NCBI RefSeq assembly: GCF_021261325.1
Contig: NZ_JAJSBI010000022.1
Coordinates: forward strand, 117,659-181,658
Direction of reading: 5' to 3'
From: Streptomyces guryensis
GTDB lineage: Bacteria > Actinomycetota > Actinomycetes > Streptomycetales > Streptomycetaceae
DNA: 64,000 nt
Shown: piece by piece, positions 26,227-35,443 of the stretch
Layout of the letters: every line of letters begins with the position of its first letter
Numbering within the stretch: the first letter of the stretch is position 1
Translations under genes and position numbers: made by a program
The notes under the pieces: generated by a model
Seen by the model: the letters and a program-made list of their open reading frames with translations, nothing else
Database searches by the model: none
Told to the model about the DNA's origin: nothing

Positions 26227-26571
26227 TCTGTGACGGTTTTGTGTTCGCTCAGAGGACGCTCAAATCCGGATAACGATGAGGTCACCAAGGTCGCCTTCTA
26301 TGCGCCCGTGGGGTGGCCTTTGTCCGGTTCTCCCTGTGGCGTGCGCCACATCTCGCTCGGACGATCAATATTGCGGCCGTGATAAATCTTCACGACCGCC
26401 CGGCGAACACCACCCATGTTCGGCCGGGTGCGCCACCGAGCCGGCGGATCGCCGGCCAGGCACGGGCGGGTCCGCAAGAACCCGCCCAGCTCCATCTATC
26501 CGGGGGGATCGAGACCCGATCCGGGGCCGACGAGAGGCCCGGGGTCGGAATGGAGAAAGGCGCACCACCAC
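26227..26571. other. Long leader of the amino-acid permease
   Basis: A 345-bp spacer with an AT-rich first half (around ATCAATATTGCGG and GTGATAAATC, a likely promoter zone) and a GC-rich second half full of hairpins: GCCGGC-GGATC-GCCGGC near 26440 and GGGCGGGT...ACCCGCCC at 26464-26487. No protein gene is seen. A structured regulatory leader is possible, but I could not match it to a named riboswitch. Confidence 0.4.
26464..26487 (+). promoter_or_regulatory. Hairpin in permease leader
   Basis: GGGCGGGT and ACCCGCCC make a perfect 8-bp stem with an 8-nt loop, 84 bp upstream of the permease ATG. It could be part of an attenuator. Confidence 0.35.
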
Positions 26572-28005
26572 ATGACCTCCGCTCAGGTCGGTACGGACAA
26601 CGCCCCCGACGGGGCCGAAGAGGGGTACGAGCGCGGACTCGGCAGCCGCCAGGTCCAGATGATCGCGATCGGCGGCGCCATCGGCGTCGGCCTCTTCCTG
26701 GGCGCCGGGGCGAACATCGCCAAGGCCGGCCCCAGCCTCATCTTCATGTACGCCCTCGCGGGCGTGATCATCTTCTTCATCATGCGGGCGCTCGGCGAGC
26801 TGCTCCTCTACCGCCCCGTCTCGGGCTCCTTCGCGGAGTACTCCCGCGAGTTCCTCGGCCCGTTCTTCGGCTACTTCACCGCCTGGACGTACTGGCTCAT
26901 GTGGGTCGTGACCGGCATGGCCGAGCTGACGGCCGCCGCGATCTACGTCCACTACTGGTTCCCGCACATCCCGCAATGGACGACCGCCCTGGTCTTCCTG
27001 GTGATCCTCTTCGGGGTCAACCTGATCTCCGTGAAGCTCTTCGGCGAGCTGGAGTTCTGGTTCTCGATGGTCAAGGTCACCGCCCTGATCGGCATGATCG
27101 TGATCGGCCTCGGCGTCCTCACCTTCGGGTTCAGCGCCGCCGGCGACACCGCCTCCGTGGCCAACCTCTGGCAGTTCGACGGCTTCTTCCCCAAGGGCGT
27201 CGGCTCGTCCCTGATGACCCTGCAGGGCGTCATGTTCGCCTACCTCGCCGTCGAGCTGGTCGGCGTCACGGCCGGCGAGTCCGAGAACCCGGAGAAGACC
27301 CTCCCCAAGGCGATCAACACCCTGCCCTGGCGCATCGCGCTGTTCTACGTCGGCGCGCTCACCGTCATCCTCTGCGTCGTCAAGTGGACCGAGTTCGCCG
27401 ACGGCGTCAGCCCCTTCGTGAAGGCGTTCGCGCTGATCGGCATCCCGGCCGGTGCGGGCATCGTCAACTTCGTCGTCCTGACCGCGGCCCTGTCCTCCTG
27501 CAACTCGGGCATGTACTCCACCGGCCGCATGCTGCGCACGCTCGCCGACAACGGCGAGGCCCCGCGCGCCTTCTCCAGGCTGTCCGCCTCCAAGACCCCG
27601 GCCCTCGGCATCACCGTCTCCGTCGCCTTCATGGGCATCGGCGTGGTCCTCAACTACATCGTCCCGGAGAAGGCGTTCGGCTACGTCACCTCGGTGGCCA
27701 CCGCGGCCGGCATCTGGACCTGGCTGATGATCCTGATCAGCCACGTCCTCTACCGCCGCGCGGTCGTCGCGGGCCGGCTGCCCGCCTCGTCCTTCCCGGC
27801 GCCGGGCGGCGCGGTGTGCTCGTACATCGCCATCGTGTTCCTGCTCTTCGTCACCGGCCTGATCGCCTACGACGCCGACTCCCGCATCTGCCTCTACGTG
27901 ATGGCCGGCTGGGCGGTCCTTCTCGGCATCGGCTGGGCGATCCTCAAGGCGAGCAACCCGGAGGTCACCCGGCGCCGCGAGCCGGAGCTGGAGAAGGTCG
28001 GCTGA
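26572..28005 (+). CDS. Amino-acid permease, APC superfamily (AAT/GabP-CycA type)
   Basis: A 477-residue proton-coupled permease with about 12 membrane segments. The first helix carries the substrate-binding GAIGVGLFLGAG motif, and ELLLYRPVSGSFAEYSREF and SCNSGMYSTGRML are characteristic of the AAT family (GABA, D-serine/D-alanine/glycine or aromatic carriers). Substrate cannot be assigned. ATG 26572 follows GGAGAAAGG. It is a single gene ended by a strong terminator. Confidence 0.9.
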   Translation: MTSAQVGTDNAPDGAEEGYERGLGSRQVQMIAIGGAIGVGLFLGAGANIAKAGPSLIFMYALAGVIIFFIMRALGELLLYRPVSGSFAEYSREFLGPFFGYFTAWTYWLMWVVTGMAELTAAAIYVHYWFPHIPQWTTALVFLVILFGVNLISVKLFGELEFWFSMVKVTALIGMIVIGLGVLTFGFSAAGDTASVANLWQFDGFFPKGVGSSLMTLQGVMFAYLAVELVGVTAGESENPEKTLPKAINTLPWRIALFYVGALTVILCVVKWTEFADGVSPFVKAFALIGIPAGAGIVNFVVLTAALSSCNSGMYSTGRMLRTLADNGEAPRAFSRLSASKTPALGITVSVAFMGIGVVLNYIVPEKAFGYVTSVATAAGIWTWLMILISHVLYRRAVVAGRLPASSFPAPGGAVCSYIAIVFLLFVTGLIAYDADSRICLYVMAGWAVLLGIGWAILKASNPEVTRRREPELEKVG

Positions 28006-28029
28006 CCCCGGCCCCACCGTTCGGCATCC

Positions 28030-28066
28030 GGGCCGTCCCGTACCACCCATCGGTACGGGACGGCCC
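28030..28066 (+). terminator. Strong terminator after amino-acid permease
   Basis: GGGCCGTCCCGTACC and GGTACGGGACGGCCC form a perfect 15-bp stem with a 7-nt loop, followed by TCTGCTT, just before the mec gene. Confidence 0.8.
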
Positions 28067-28085
28067 TCTGCTTATCCTGGCGAAC

Positions 28086-28508
28086 ATGCTGACCATCACC
28101 CAGGCCCTCGTCGACCAGATCGTCGCCCACGCGCGCAAGGACCACCCCGACGAGGCGTGCGGCGTCGTCGCGGGCCCGGCCGGCTCCGACCGCCCCGAGC
28201 GGTTCATCCCGATGCTGAACGCGGCCATGTCACCCACGTTCTACGAGTTCGACTCCGGCGACCTGCTCAAGCTCTACCGCGAGATGGACGACCGCGACGA
28301 GGAGCCGGTGGTCGTCTACCACTCCCACACCGCGACCGAGGCCTACCCGTCCCGCACCGACATCTCCTACGCCAACGAGCCCGGCGCCCACTACGTCCTG
28401 GTCTCCACCGCGGACACCGACGGCCTCGGCGAATTCCAGTTCCGCTCGTACCGGATCGTGGAGGGCGAGGTCACGGAGGAGGAGGTCAGGGTCGTAGAGG
28501 CCTACTGA
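28086..28508 (+). CDS. mec: JAMM/MPN zinc metalloprotease, Mec-like
   Basis: A 140-residue stand-alone JAMM peptidase. The metal motif is complete: HSH-x7-S-x2-D (HSHTATEAYPSRTD) with an upstream glutamate in EACGVV. In M. tuberculosis Mec releases cysteine from CysO-Cys; in related systems JAMM enzymes also trim residues after the Gly-Gly of sulfur carriers. The gene order mec, leader, cysO, cysM supports this role here. ATG 28086. Confidence 0.9.
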   Translation: MLTITQALVDQIVAHARKDHPDEACGVVAGPAGSDRPERFIPMLNAAMSPTFYEFDSGDLLKLYREMDDRDEEPVVVYHSHTATEAYPSRTDISYANEPGAHYVLVSTADTDGLGEFQFRSYRIVEGEVTEEEVRVVEAY

Positions 28509-28587
28509 TCTCGCGGCTCGGTCAGAATTCGTCCAGCATGCAAGATGACACTCCGGGACCCCGACCGGGAATCGATACGATGACCCC

Positions 28588-28689
28588 ATGGTTTCCCACG
28601 ACGTGAGCGACAAGACGCCGGGCATGCTGCTCGTGGCGCGGCTGCACGTCGACCTGTGCAGGCTGCAGAGCGCCATCTGTACGCGCTGA
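28588..28689 (+). CDS. Cysteine-containing leader peptide upstream of cysO
   Basis: A short frame of 33 codons (or 21 from ATG 28624) ending in RLHVDLCRLQSAICTR. The HVDLCR motif with a second cysteine near the end is typical of actinobacterial leader peptides placed before sulfur-assimilation genes; ribosome stalling at Cys codons is thought to control the downstream genes. It lies 105 bp before cysO, with a possible attenuator hairpin in between. Confidence 0.7.
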   Translation: MVSHDVSDKTPGMLLVARLHVDLCRLQSAICTR

Positions 28690-28707
28690 TTCCTGCCGCC
28701 GTACGGC

Positions 28708-28728
28708 CGTGAGCCGCGGCGCCTCACG
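28708..28728 (+). promoter_or_regulatory. Possible attenuator hairpin after leader peptide
   Basis: CGTGAG-N9-CTCACG lies 18 bp after the leader stop and 66 bp before cysO. It could switch with upstream pairings depending on ribosome position; this is inference. Confidence 0.35.
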
Positions 28729-28794
28729 CACCACATGCTGTACTGCGCTGCCGCGCGCCCACCGACTGACTACTCCCGACAGGAGCCCTGAGCC

Positions 28795-29073
28795 ATGGCC
28801 ATCGAGGTCCGCATCCCCACCATCCTTCGCACCTACACCGACGGCCAGAAGGCGGTGGAGGGCAACGGGGACACCCTCAGCGAGCTCTTCGCCGACCTCG
28901 AGACCCGGCATGCGGGCATCCAGGCCCGCATCGTGGACAACGGCGAACTGCGCCGCTTCGTCAACGTCTACCTGAACGACGAGGACGTCCGCTTCCTCGA
29001 GGGCATCAACACCAAGCTCGCCGACGGCGACAACGTCACGATCCTGCCGGCCGTGGCCGGCGGCATGGCCTGA
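28795..29073 (+). CDS. cysO: CysO-like sulfur carrier protein (MoaD/ThiS fold) with C-terminal extension
   Basis: A 92-residue ubiquitin-like sulfur carrier that donates sulfide to CysM in the O-phosphoserine route to cysteine. The family end is VTILPAVAGG, but two more residues (MA) follow, so the Gly-Gly is not C-terminal as translated. Carriers with such tails need trimming by a JAMM protease before thiocarboxylation; a JAMM gene lies just upstream. The gene is 5 bp from cysM. Confidence 0.9.
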   Translation: MAIEVRIPTILRTYTDGQKAVEGNGDTLSELFADLETRHAGIQARIVDNGELRRFVNVYLNDEDVRFLEGINTKLADGDNVTILPAVAGGMA

Positions 29074-29078
29074 TCCGC

Positions 29079-30029
29079 ATGCGCTACGACTCCCCGCTGG
29101 CCGCGGTGGGCAACACCCCTCTGGTGCGCCTGCCGCGGTTGTCGCCGTCCGAGGACGTCCGCATCTGGGCCAAGCTGGAGGACCGCAACCCCACCGGCTC
29201 GGTCAAGGACCGCCCGGCCCTGCACATGATCGAACAGGCGGAGAAGGACGGCCGCCTGACCCCGGGCTGCACGATCCTGGAGCCGACGAGCGGCAACACC
29301 GGCATCTCGCTCGCCATGGCCGCGAAGCTCAAGGGCTACCGCATCGTGTGCGTGATGCCCGAGAACACCTCGCAGGAGCGCCGCGACCTGCTCGGCATGT
29401 GGGGCGCGGAGATCATCTCCTCCCCGGCGGCGGGCGGCTCCAACACCGCGGTCCGGGTGGCCAAGGAACTCTCGGCCGAGCACCCGGACTGGGTGATGCT
29501 CTACCAGTACGGCAACCCGGACAACGCGGGCGCGCACTACGCGACGACCGGCCCCGAGATCCTCGCAGACCTCCCCTCGATCACCCACTTCGTGGCGGGC
29601 CTGGGCACGACGGGGACGCTGATGGGCGTCGGCCGCTTCCTGCGCGAGAACAAGCCGGACGTCAGGATCGTCGCCGCCGAACCGCGCTACGACGACCTGG
29701 TGTACGGGCTCAGGAACCTCGACGAGGGCTTCGTACCGGAGCTCTACGACGCCTCCGTCCTGACCACCCGCTTCTCCGTCGGCTCGGCGGACGCCGTCAC
29801 CCGCACCCGTGAACTCCTCCAGCAGGAGGGCATCTTCGCGGGCGTCTCCACCGGCGCGGCCCTGCACGCGGCGATCGGCGTCGGCAACAAGGCGGTCAAG
29901 GCCGGCGAAAGCGCGGACATCGTGTTCGTCGTGGCCGACGGCGGCTGGAAGTACCTGTCGACGGGCGTCTACACGGCGGCCACGACGGAGGAAGCGATCG
30001 AGACGCTGCACGGCCAGCTCTGGGCGTAG
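29079..30029 (+). CDS. cysM: CysM, O-phosphoserine/thiocarboxylated-CysO-dependent cysteine synthase
   Basis: A 316-residue PLP enzyme. The PLP lysine is Lys43 (NPTGSVKDRPA); the TSGNTG substrate loop and GTTGT phosphate loop are present. Arg212 in GLRNLDEGFVPELYD probably corresponds to the arginine that gives M. tuberculosis CysM its preference for O-phosphoserine (equivalence judged from memory). Tight linkage to cysO supports this class over O-acetylserine-type CysK. Confidence 0.93.
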   Translation: MRYDSPLAAVGNTPLVRLPRLSPSEDVRIWAKLEDRNPTGSVKDRPALHMIEQAEKDGRLTPGCTILEPTSGNTGISLAMAAKLKGYRIVCVMPENTSQERRDLLGMWGAEIISSPAAGGSNTAVRVAKELSAEHPDWVMLYQYGNPDNAGAHYATTGPEILADLPSITHFVAGLGTTGTLMGVGRFLRENKPDVRIVAAEPRYDDLVYGLRNLDEGFVPELYDASVLTTRFSVGSADAVTRTRELLQQEGIFAGVSTGAALHAAIGVGNKAVKAGESADIVFVVADGGWKYLSTGVYTAATTEEAIETLHGQLWA

Positions 30030-30063
30030 TCCCTCGTGACTCTCGTGAACCTGCTCGACGGGC

Positions 30064-30519
30064 TCACGTCGCCAGGTGACGGACCTGGTCCCACAGGACC
30101 GGGTCCACCACACCCACCCGCCGCCGGAACTCCCACACCGGCACCTCGCGCAGCTCGTCCGTCTCCAGGAAGCTCGCGCGCCCCTGCGCATCGCCGACGG
30201 CGCCAGGAGGCAACGGGATCACCCCGGCCCGCTCGTCGTGGTACTTGCTGGTGATCTTCGCGACGGTCGCCCGCTCCCCGTGCACCACCAGCACCAGACA
30301 GGGCCGGTCCTTGTTGCCCGGCCTGTCCTCGTAGGGAACGTTCGCCCACCAGATCTCCGCGGGCTTGGGCCGCCCGCCCCCACCCCGCGCCCCCGGCCGG
30401 CCCGGCGGCCGCGTCCGGCGCCCTCCGGGCCGCCGCCCCCGCCCCCAGCCGTCGACGAGCGTGGCGACCAGCGCGAGCAGTATCACCGCGACGAGCGCGA
30501 GCCACCATGACGTGTCCAT
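30064..30519 (-). CDS. Membrane-anchored PemK/MazF-like protein
   Basis: A 151-residue protein. Residues 4-22 form a membrane helix, followed by a Gly/Arg/Pro linker and a PemK/MazF-fold domain (PAEIWWANVPYEDRPG, RPCLVLVV). The domain is that of endoribonuclease toxins, but no antitoxin gene is next to it and the membrane anchor is unusual, so a toxin role is uncertain. It is convergent with cysM with a 34-bp gap. Confidence 0.75.
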   Translation of the reverse strand: MDTSWWLALVAVILLALVATLVDGWGRGRRPGGRRTRPPGRPGARGGGGRPKPAEIWWANVPYEDRPGNKDRPCLVLVVHGERATVAKITSKYHDERAGVIPLPPGAVGDAQGRASFLETDELREVPVWEFRRRVGVVDPVLWDQVRHLAT

Positions 30520-30752
30520 ATGAAGACGTTACCGGCGCACGATTGGCCACGCGCGCCCTCTGCGCAACCCGTGCCCGCTCCCTCGCGCCTCACCCGCCCC
30601 GCTTCCAGCCGAACCGGTGACACCACAGGTGAGTTCGCCCACAACAGCCCTTGCTTGAGGAGCGACCCGACCTTTTGCGCCTTACGCTCGACGCACCGCA
30701 CGACCCCCGTCTCCTTCCCGGAAAAGTTCCCGCCAGCGGAGGTTTCTGCTAC

Positions 30753-31505
30753 ATGAAGCTCACCGTCGTCGGTTGCTCGGGGTCGTTCCCGTCCGCGGAA
30801 TCGGCCTGCTCGAGCTACCTCGTAGAGGCCGACGGCTTCCGGCTGCTTCTCGACATGGGCAACGGTGCCCTTGGCGAGCTGCAGCGCCACTGCGGTCTCT
30901 ACGACCTCGACGCGATCTTCCTCAGCCATCTGCACGCCGACCACTGCATCGACATGTGCGCCTACTTCGTGGCGCGCTACTACCGGCACGACGGCGGCCG
31001 CTGCGACCCCATCCCGGTCTACGGACCCGAGGGCACCGAGCACCGGCTCACCACCGCCTACGCCGACACCCCCACCGCCTCCTCCATGAGCGAGGTCTTC
31101 GACTTCCACACGGTCAAGCCGTCCACGTTCGAGATCGGCCCGTTCACGGTGCACACGGAACGCGTGGCCCATCCCGTGGAGGCGTACGCCATCCGCATCG
31201 AACACGGCGGGACGTCCCTGACGTACTCCGGCGACTCCGGTATCACCCCCGTACTCGACGAACTCGCCCGCGACACCGACCTGTTCCTCTGCGAGGCCGC
31301 GTTCACGCACGGCAAGGAGAGCATCCCCGACCTGCACCTCAACGGCCGCGAGGCGGGCGAGACGGCGGCCCGGGCGGGTGCCCGGCGCCTGGTCCTGACC
31401 CACATCCCGCCGTGGACCGACCCGCAGGTCAACCTCGCCGACGCCCAGGCGGTCTTCGACGGCCCGGTGGCCCTGGCGGCGCCGAGGCAGACGTACGAGA
31501 TCTAG
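30753..31505 (+). CDS. MBL-fold metallohydrolase (RNase Z-like)
   Basis: A 250-residue metallo-beta-lactamase-fold enzyme. The zinc motif FLSHLHADHCIDM, the aspartate in YSGDSG and the histidine in VLTHIPPW are intact. The compact architecture resembles ElaC/cyclic-phosphodiesterase-like hydrolases. The substrate is unknown. ATG 30753 follows GCGGAGG. It ends near a bidirectional terminator shared with the PTS gene. Confidence 0.88.
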   Translation: MKLTVVGCSGSFPSAESACSSYLVEADGFRLLLDMGNGALGELQRHCGLYDLDAIFLSHLHADHCIDMCAYFVARYYRHDGGRCDPIPVYGPEGTEHRLTTAYADTPTASSMSEVFDFHTVKPSTFEIGPFTVHTERVAHPVEAYAIRIEHGGTSLTYSGDSGITPVLDELARDTDLFLCEAAFTHGKESIPDLHLNGREAGETAARAGARRLVLTHIPPWTDPQVNLADAQAVFDGPVALAAPRQTYEI

Positions 31506-31554
31506 TAGAGCTACGAGCTCCAGAGCTACGAGATCCAGTCGCACCGAACATGCG

Positions 31555-31589
31555 GAAGGCTCCCGGAACCAGGGGTGCCGGGAGCCTTC
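31555..31589. terminator. Bidirectional terminator, MBL gene / nagE-like gene
   Basis: GAAGGCTCCCGG and CCGGGAGCCTTC make a perfect 12-bp stem with an 11-nt loop between two convergent genes. Confidence 0.8.
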
Positions 31590-31607
31590 GTACACGGTGG
31601 AGCGGGG

Positions 31608-32873
<1,266 letters not shown>

Positions 32874-32956
32874 AAGTTCCTCCAGGGGGCAGAGCGCCGC
32901 CCGGGGACAGGGGAAGGGACGGCGGCGTCGCTGGTCCGAACCATTGTGGAACGCTC

Positions 32957-32972
32957 AGTGGTTTAGACCTGT
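32957..32972. promoter_or_regulatory. DasR-responsive element (dre), site 1
   Basis: AGTGGTTTAGACCTGT matches the 16-bp dre consensus A(C/G)TGGTCTAGACCA(C/G)T at most positions, with the GGT-TAGACC core intact. It lies 84 bp upstream of the IIC start. Confidence 0.8.
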
Positions 32973-32985
32973 GGTGTAGACCTGT
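32970..32985. promoter_or_regulatory. DasR-responsive element (dre), site 2
   Basis: TGTGGTGTAGACCTGT overlaps site 1, offset by 13 bp. The core GGTGTAGACC fits. Two overlapping sites suggest cooperative or strong repression. Confidence 0.78.
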
Positions 32986-33083
32986 TGTAGCACGGTGAAG
33001 GCCGGATAAGGAACCCGCTGTTTTCTGGTGGCCAGTCAGGCCCCGGCGGCGAAGCACGACCCCAGGTTGGCGACCACCTCCCG

Positions 33084-33099
33084 GGTGGTGTAGACCAGC
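33084..33099. promoter_or_regulatory. DasR-responsive element (dre), site 3
   Basis: GGTGGTGTAGACCAGC lies 37 bp upstream of the IIB start and contains GGTGTAGACCAG. It should give the IIB gene the same glucosamine-6-phosphate-relieved control as the IIC gene. Confidence 0.78.
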
Positions 33100-33135
33100 T
33101 ACCGGCGATAGCCAACCGCGCGTGAGGAGACTGAC

Positions 33136-33369
33136 ATGGCCAGCAAGGCTGAGAAGATCGTTGCCGGGCTCGGCGGCATCGACAACATCGAGGAGATCGA
33201 AGGCTGCATCACTCGGCTGCGCACCGAGGTCAGCGACGCCTCACTGGTCGACGAAACCGCCCTCAAAGCCGCAGGCGCCCACGGCGTCGTCAAGATGGGC
33301 ACCGCGATCCAGGTCGTCATCGGCACCGACGCCGACCCCATCGCCGCGGAGATAGAAGACATGATGTGA
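33136..33369 (+). CDS. nagF: PTS IIB component (GlcNAc/glucose type)
   Basis: A 77-residue cytoplasmic IIB domain. The phosphorylated cysteine is Cys24 in EEIEGCITRLRTEV. It passes phosphate from IIA (Crr) to sugar carried by the IIC protein encoded divergently. In S. coelicolor the separate IIB for GlcNAc is NagF. ATG 33136 follows GAGGAGACTGAC. Confidence 0.88.
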   Translation: MASKAEKIVAGLGGIDNIEEIEGCITRLRTEVSDASLVDETALKAAGAHGVVKMGTAIQVVIGTDADPIAAEIEDMM

Positions 33370-33415
33370 GACGGACGTGAGATGAGCCACGGCCCCTGGC
33401 CGGCCCTCACTCGCC

Positions 33416-33445
33416 GGGGCCCCTTCCCACCGCGGGAGGGGCCCC
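33416..33445 (+). terminator. Terminator after IIB gene
   Basis: GGGGCCCCTTCCC and GGGAGGGGCCCC form a 12-bp stem (one bulged T), about 45 bp after the IIB stop and before rph. Confidence 0.6.
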
Positions 33446-33473
33446 TCCCGCATGTACGGCTAGGCTCGTCGCC

Positions 33474-34211
33474 ATGTCTCGAATCGACGGCCGCACCCCC
33501 GAACAACTCCGCCCGATCACCATCGAACGCGGCTGGAGCAAGCACGCCGAAGGCTCCGTCCTCATCGCCTTCGGCGACACCAAGGTCTTCTGCACCGCCT
33601 CCGTCACCGAAGGCGTCCCCCGCTGGCGCAAGGGCAGCGGCGAGGGCTGGGTCACCGCCGAGTACTCCATGCTGCCCCGCGCCACCAACACCCGCGGCGA
33701 CCGCGAATCCGTACGCGGCAAGATCGGCGGCCGCACCCACGAGATCAGCCGCCTCATCGGCCGCTCCCTGCGCGCGGTCATCGACTACAAGGCACTCGGC
33801 GAGAACACCATCGTCCTCGACTGCGACGTACTGCAGGCCGACGGCGGCACACGTACGGCCGCGATCACAGGCGCGTACGTGGCACTCGCCGACGCCGTCG
33901 CCTGGGCCCAGGGCAAGAAGCTGATCAAGGCCGGCCGACAGCCGCTCACCGGCACCGTCTCGGCGGTCTCCGTCGGCATCGTCGGCGGCGTCCCCCTCCT
34001 CGACCTCCGCTACGAGGAAGACGTCAGGGCCGACACCGACATGAACGTCGTCTGCACCGGCGACGGCCGCTTCGTCGAGGTCCAGGGCACCGCCGAAGCC
34101 GAGCCGTTCGCCCGCGAAGAGCTCAACTCCCTTCTGGACCTGGCGGTTTCGGGCTGCGAGGAACTCACTGTCCTTCAGCGCAAGGCACTTGATACGGTCC
34201 TCGAAAAGTAA
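33474..34211 (+). CDS. rph: Ribonuclease PH
   Basis: A 245-residue phosphorolytic 3'-5' exoribonuclease acting on tRNA 3' ends. It opens with MSRIDGRTPEQLRPI and contains AEYSMLPRATNTRGDRE and GRTHEISRLIGRSLRAV, then DCDVLQADGGTRTAAITG, all family signatures with the phosphate-binding and catalytic residues. It is followed by a lipoprotein gene and rdgB, a common actinobacterial order. Confidence 0.95.
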   Translation: MSRIDGRTPEQLRPITIERGWSKHAEGSVLIAFGDTKVFCTASVTEGVPRWRKGSGEGWVTAEYSMLPRATNTRGDRESVRGKIGGRTHEISRLIGRSLRAVIDYKALGENTIVLDCDVLQADGGTRTAAITGAYVALADAVAWAQGKKLIKAGRQPLTGTVSAVSVGIVGGVPLLDLRYEEDVRADTDMNVVCTGDGRFVEVQGTAEAEPFAREELNSLLDLAVSGCEELTVLQRKALDTVLEK

Positions 34212-34353
34212 AGGACGCATCAAGCGGAACGGCGGCCCCGGGCAACCACGCCGCCCGTCCCGGCGTCCCTACGAAAGCGGGCGCACGGCACACCACCGTG
34301 CGCCCGACCAGTACGGGGGGCCCACGGGCCTGGACGACGGAGGGACCACAGTC

Positions 34354-34752
34354 ATGGCCGCGAGCCGAGGCCGCCGCATCACGACCACCATCGCAGCACT
34401 GGCAGCCATAGGGCTGACCGCAGGCCTCACCACCGGCTGCGACGCCGTCAACAAGGCCCTGGACTGCGTCCAGACCGCCGACACCATCGCCGACAACGTC
34501 ACCAACCTCCAGCAGGCCGTCGAAAACGCCTCCAACGACCCGACCCAGCTCGACCAGTCCCTCGCCTCCATCGACAAGAACCTCGACAAGATCGGCGACA
34601 AGACCGACAACGCCGACGTCAACAAGGCGGTCGACGACCTCAACAAGGCCGTCTCGAACGTCCGCACCGCCATCAAGAACGGCGACAAGACCCCGGACGT
34701 CAGCCCGGTCACCGACGCGGCGGGCGAACTCACCAAGGTCTGCACCTCGTAG
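34354..34752 (+). CDS. Small lipoprotein with coiled-coil character
   Basis: A 132-residue lipoprotein. The signal peptide ends in the lipobox LTTGC (lipid cysteine at residue 29). The mature part is helical with spaced leucines and asparagines (NLQQAVENASNDPTQLDQSL, DLNKAVSNVRTAIKNG), reminiscent of coiled coils. I do not recognise a functional family. It lies between rph and rdgB. Confidence 0.8.
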   Translation: MAASRGRRITTTIAALAAIGLTAGLTTGCDAVNKALDCVQTADTIADNVTNLQQAVENASNDPTQLDQSLASIDKNLDKIGDKTDNADVNKAVDDLNKAVSNVRTAIKNGDKTPDVSPVTDAAGELTKVCTS

Positions 34753-34787
34753 GAGACCGGCGGCCGGGAACCGGAATACTGGTCCCC

Positions 34788-35390
34788 ATGACGCGCTTGA
34801 TCCTCGCCACCCGCAACGCCGGAAAGATCACCGAACTGAGGGCCATCCTCACGGACGCAGGCCTCAGCCACGAGCTGGTCGGCGCGGAGGCCTACCCGGA
34901 CGTCCCCGACGTCAAGGAAACAGGCGTGACGTTCGCCGAGAACGCCCTCCTGAAGGCCCACGCCCTGGCCCAGGCCACCGGCCTCCCCGCCGTCGCCGAC
35001 GACTCCGGCCTCTGCGTCGACGTCCTGAACGGCGCCCCGGGCATCTTCTCGGCCCGCTGGGCGGGCCGCCATGGGGACGACAAGGCCAACCTCGAGCTGC
35101 TGCTGGCCCAGCTGGCCGACATCGCCGACGAACACCGGGGCGCACACTTCGCGTGCGCGGCGGCACTGGCACTGCCGGACGGGCGGGAGCGGGTGGTCGA
35201 GGGACAGCTGCGGGGGGTACTGCGACACACGCCGGTGGGCACGAACGGGTTCGGGTACGACCCGGTTCTGCAGCCGGAGGGGGAGTCGCGGACTTGCGCG
35301 GAGCTGAGTGCGGAGGAGAAGAACGCGATCAGCCATCGGGGGAAGGCGTTCAGGGCACTTGTGCCGGTGGTGCGGGAGTTGTTGGGCTGA
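34788..35390 (+). CDS. rdgB: Non-canonical purine NTP pyrophosphatase (RdgB/HAM1)
   Basis: A 200-residue house-cleaning enzyme that hydrolyses ITP, XTP and dITP. It begins with LILATRNAGKITELRAIL (SxNxxK-type substrate motif, here TRNAGK) and contains ADDSGLCVDVLNGAPGIFSARWAG and GFGYDPVLQPEGESRTCAELS. The active-site residues are all present. The gene ends 10 bp before a bidirectional terminator. Confidence 0.95.
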   Translation: MTRLILATRNAGKITELRAILTDAGLSHELVGAEAYPDVPDVKETGVTFAENALLKAHALAQATGLPAVADDSGLCVDVLNGAPGIFSARWAGRHGDDKANLELLLAQLADIADEHRGAHFACAAALALPDGRERVVEGQLRGVLRHTPVGTNGFGYDPVLQPEGESRTCAELSAEEKNAISHRGKAFRALVPVVRELLG

Positions 35391-35400
35391 TAGCGACAGG

Positions 35401-35440
35401 GCCCGACGCCTTGGATTCAAAGGCGTCGGGCTCCTTTCTC
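35401..35440. terminator. Bidirectional terminator, rdgB / tRNA
   Basis: GCCCGACGCCTT and AAGGCGTCGGGC form a perfect 12-bp stem with a 7-nt loop and a pyrimidine-rich tail (TCCTTTCTC). It separates rdgB from the tRNA on the other strand. Confidence 0.75.
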
Positions 35441-35443
35441 CTG

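Noticed and set aside
26227..26571. ydaO/c-di-AMP riboswitch before the permease
   Set aside because: The conserved core could not be matched by eye; only generic hairpins are certain.
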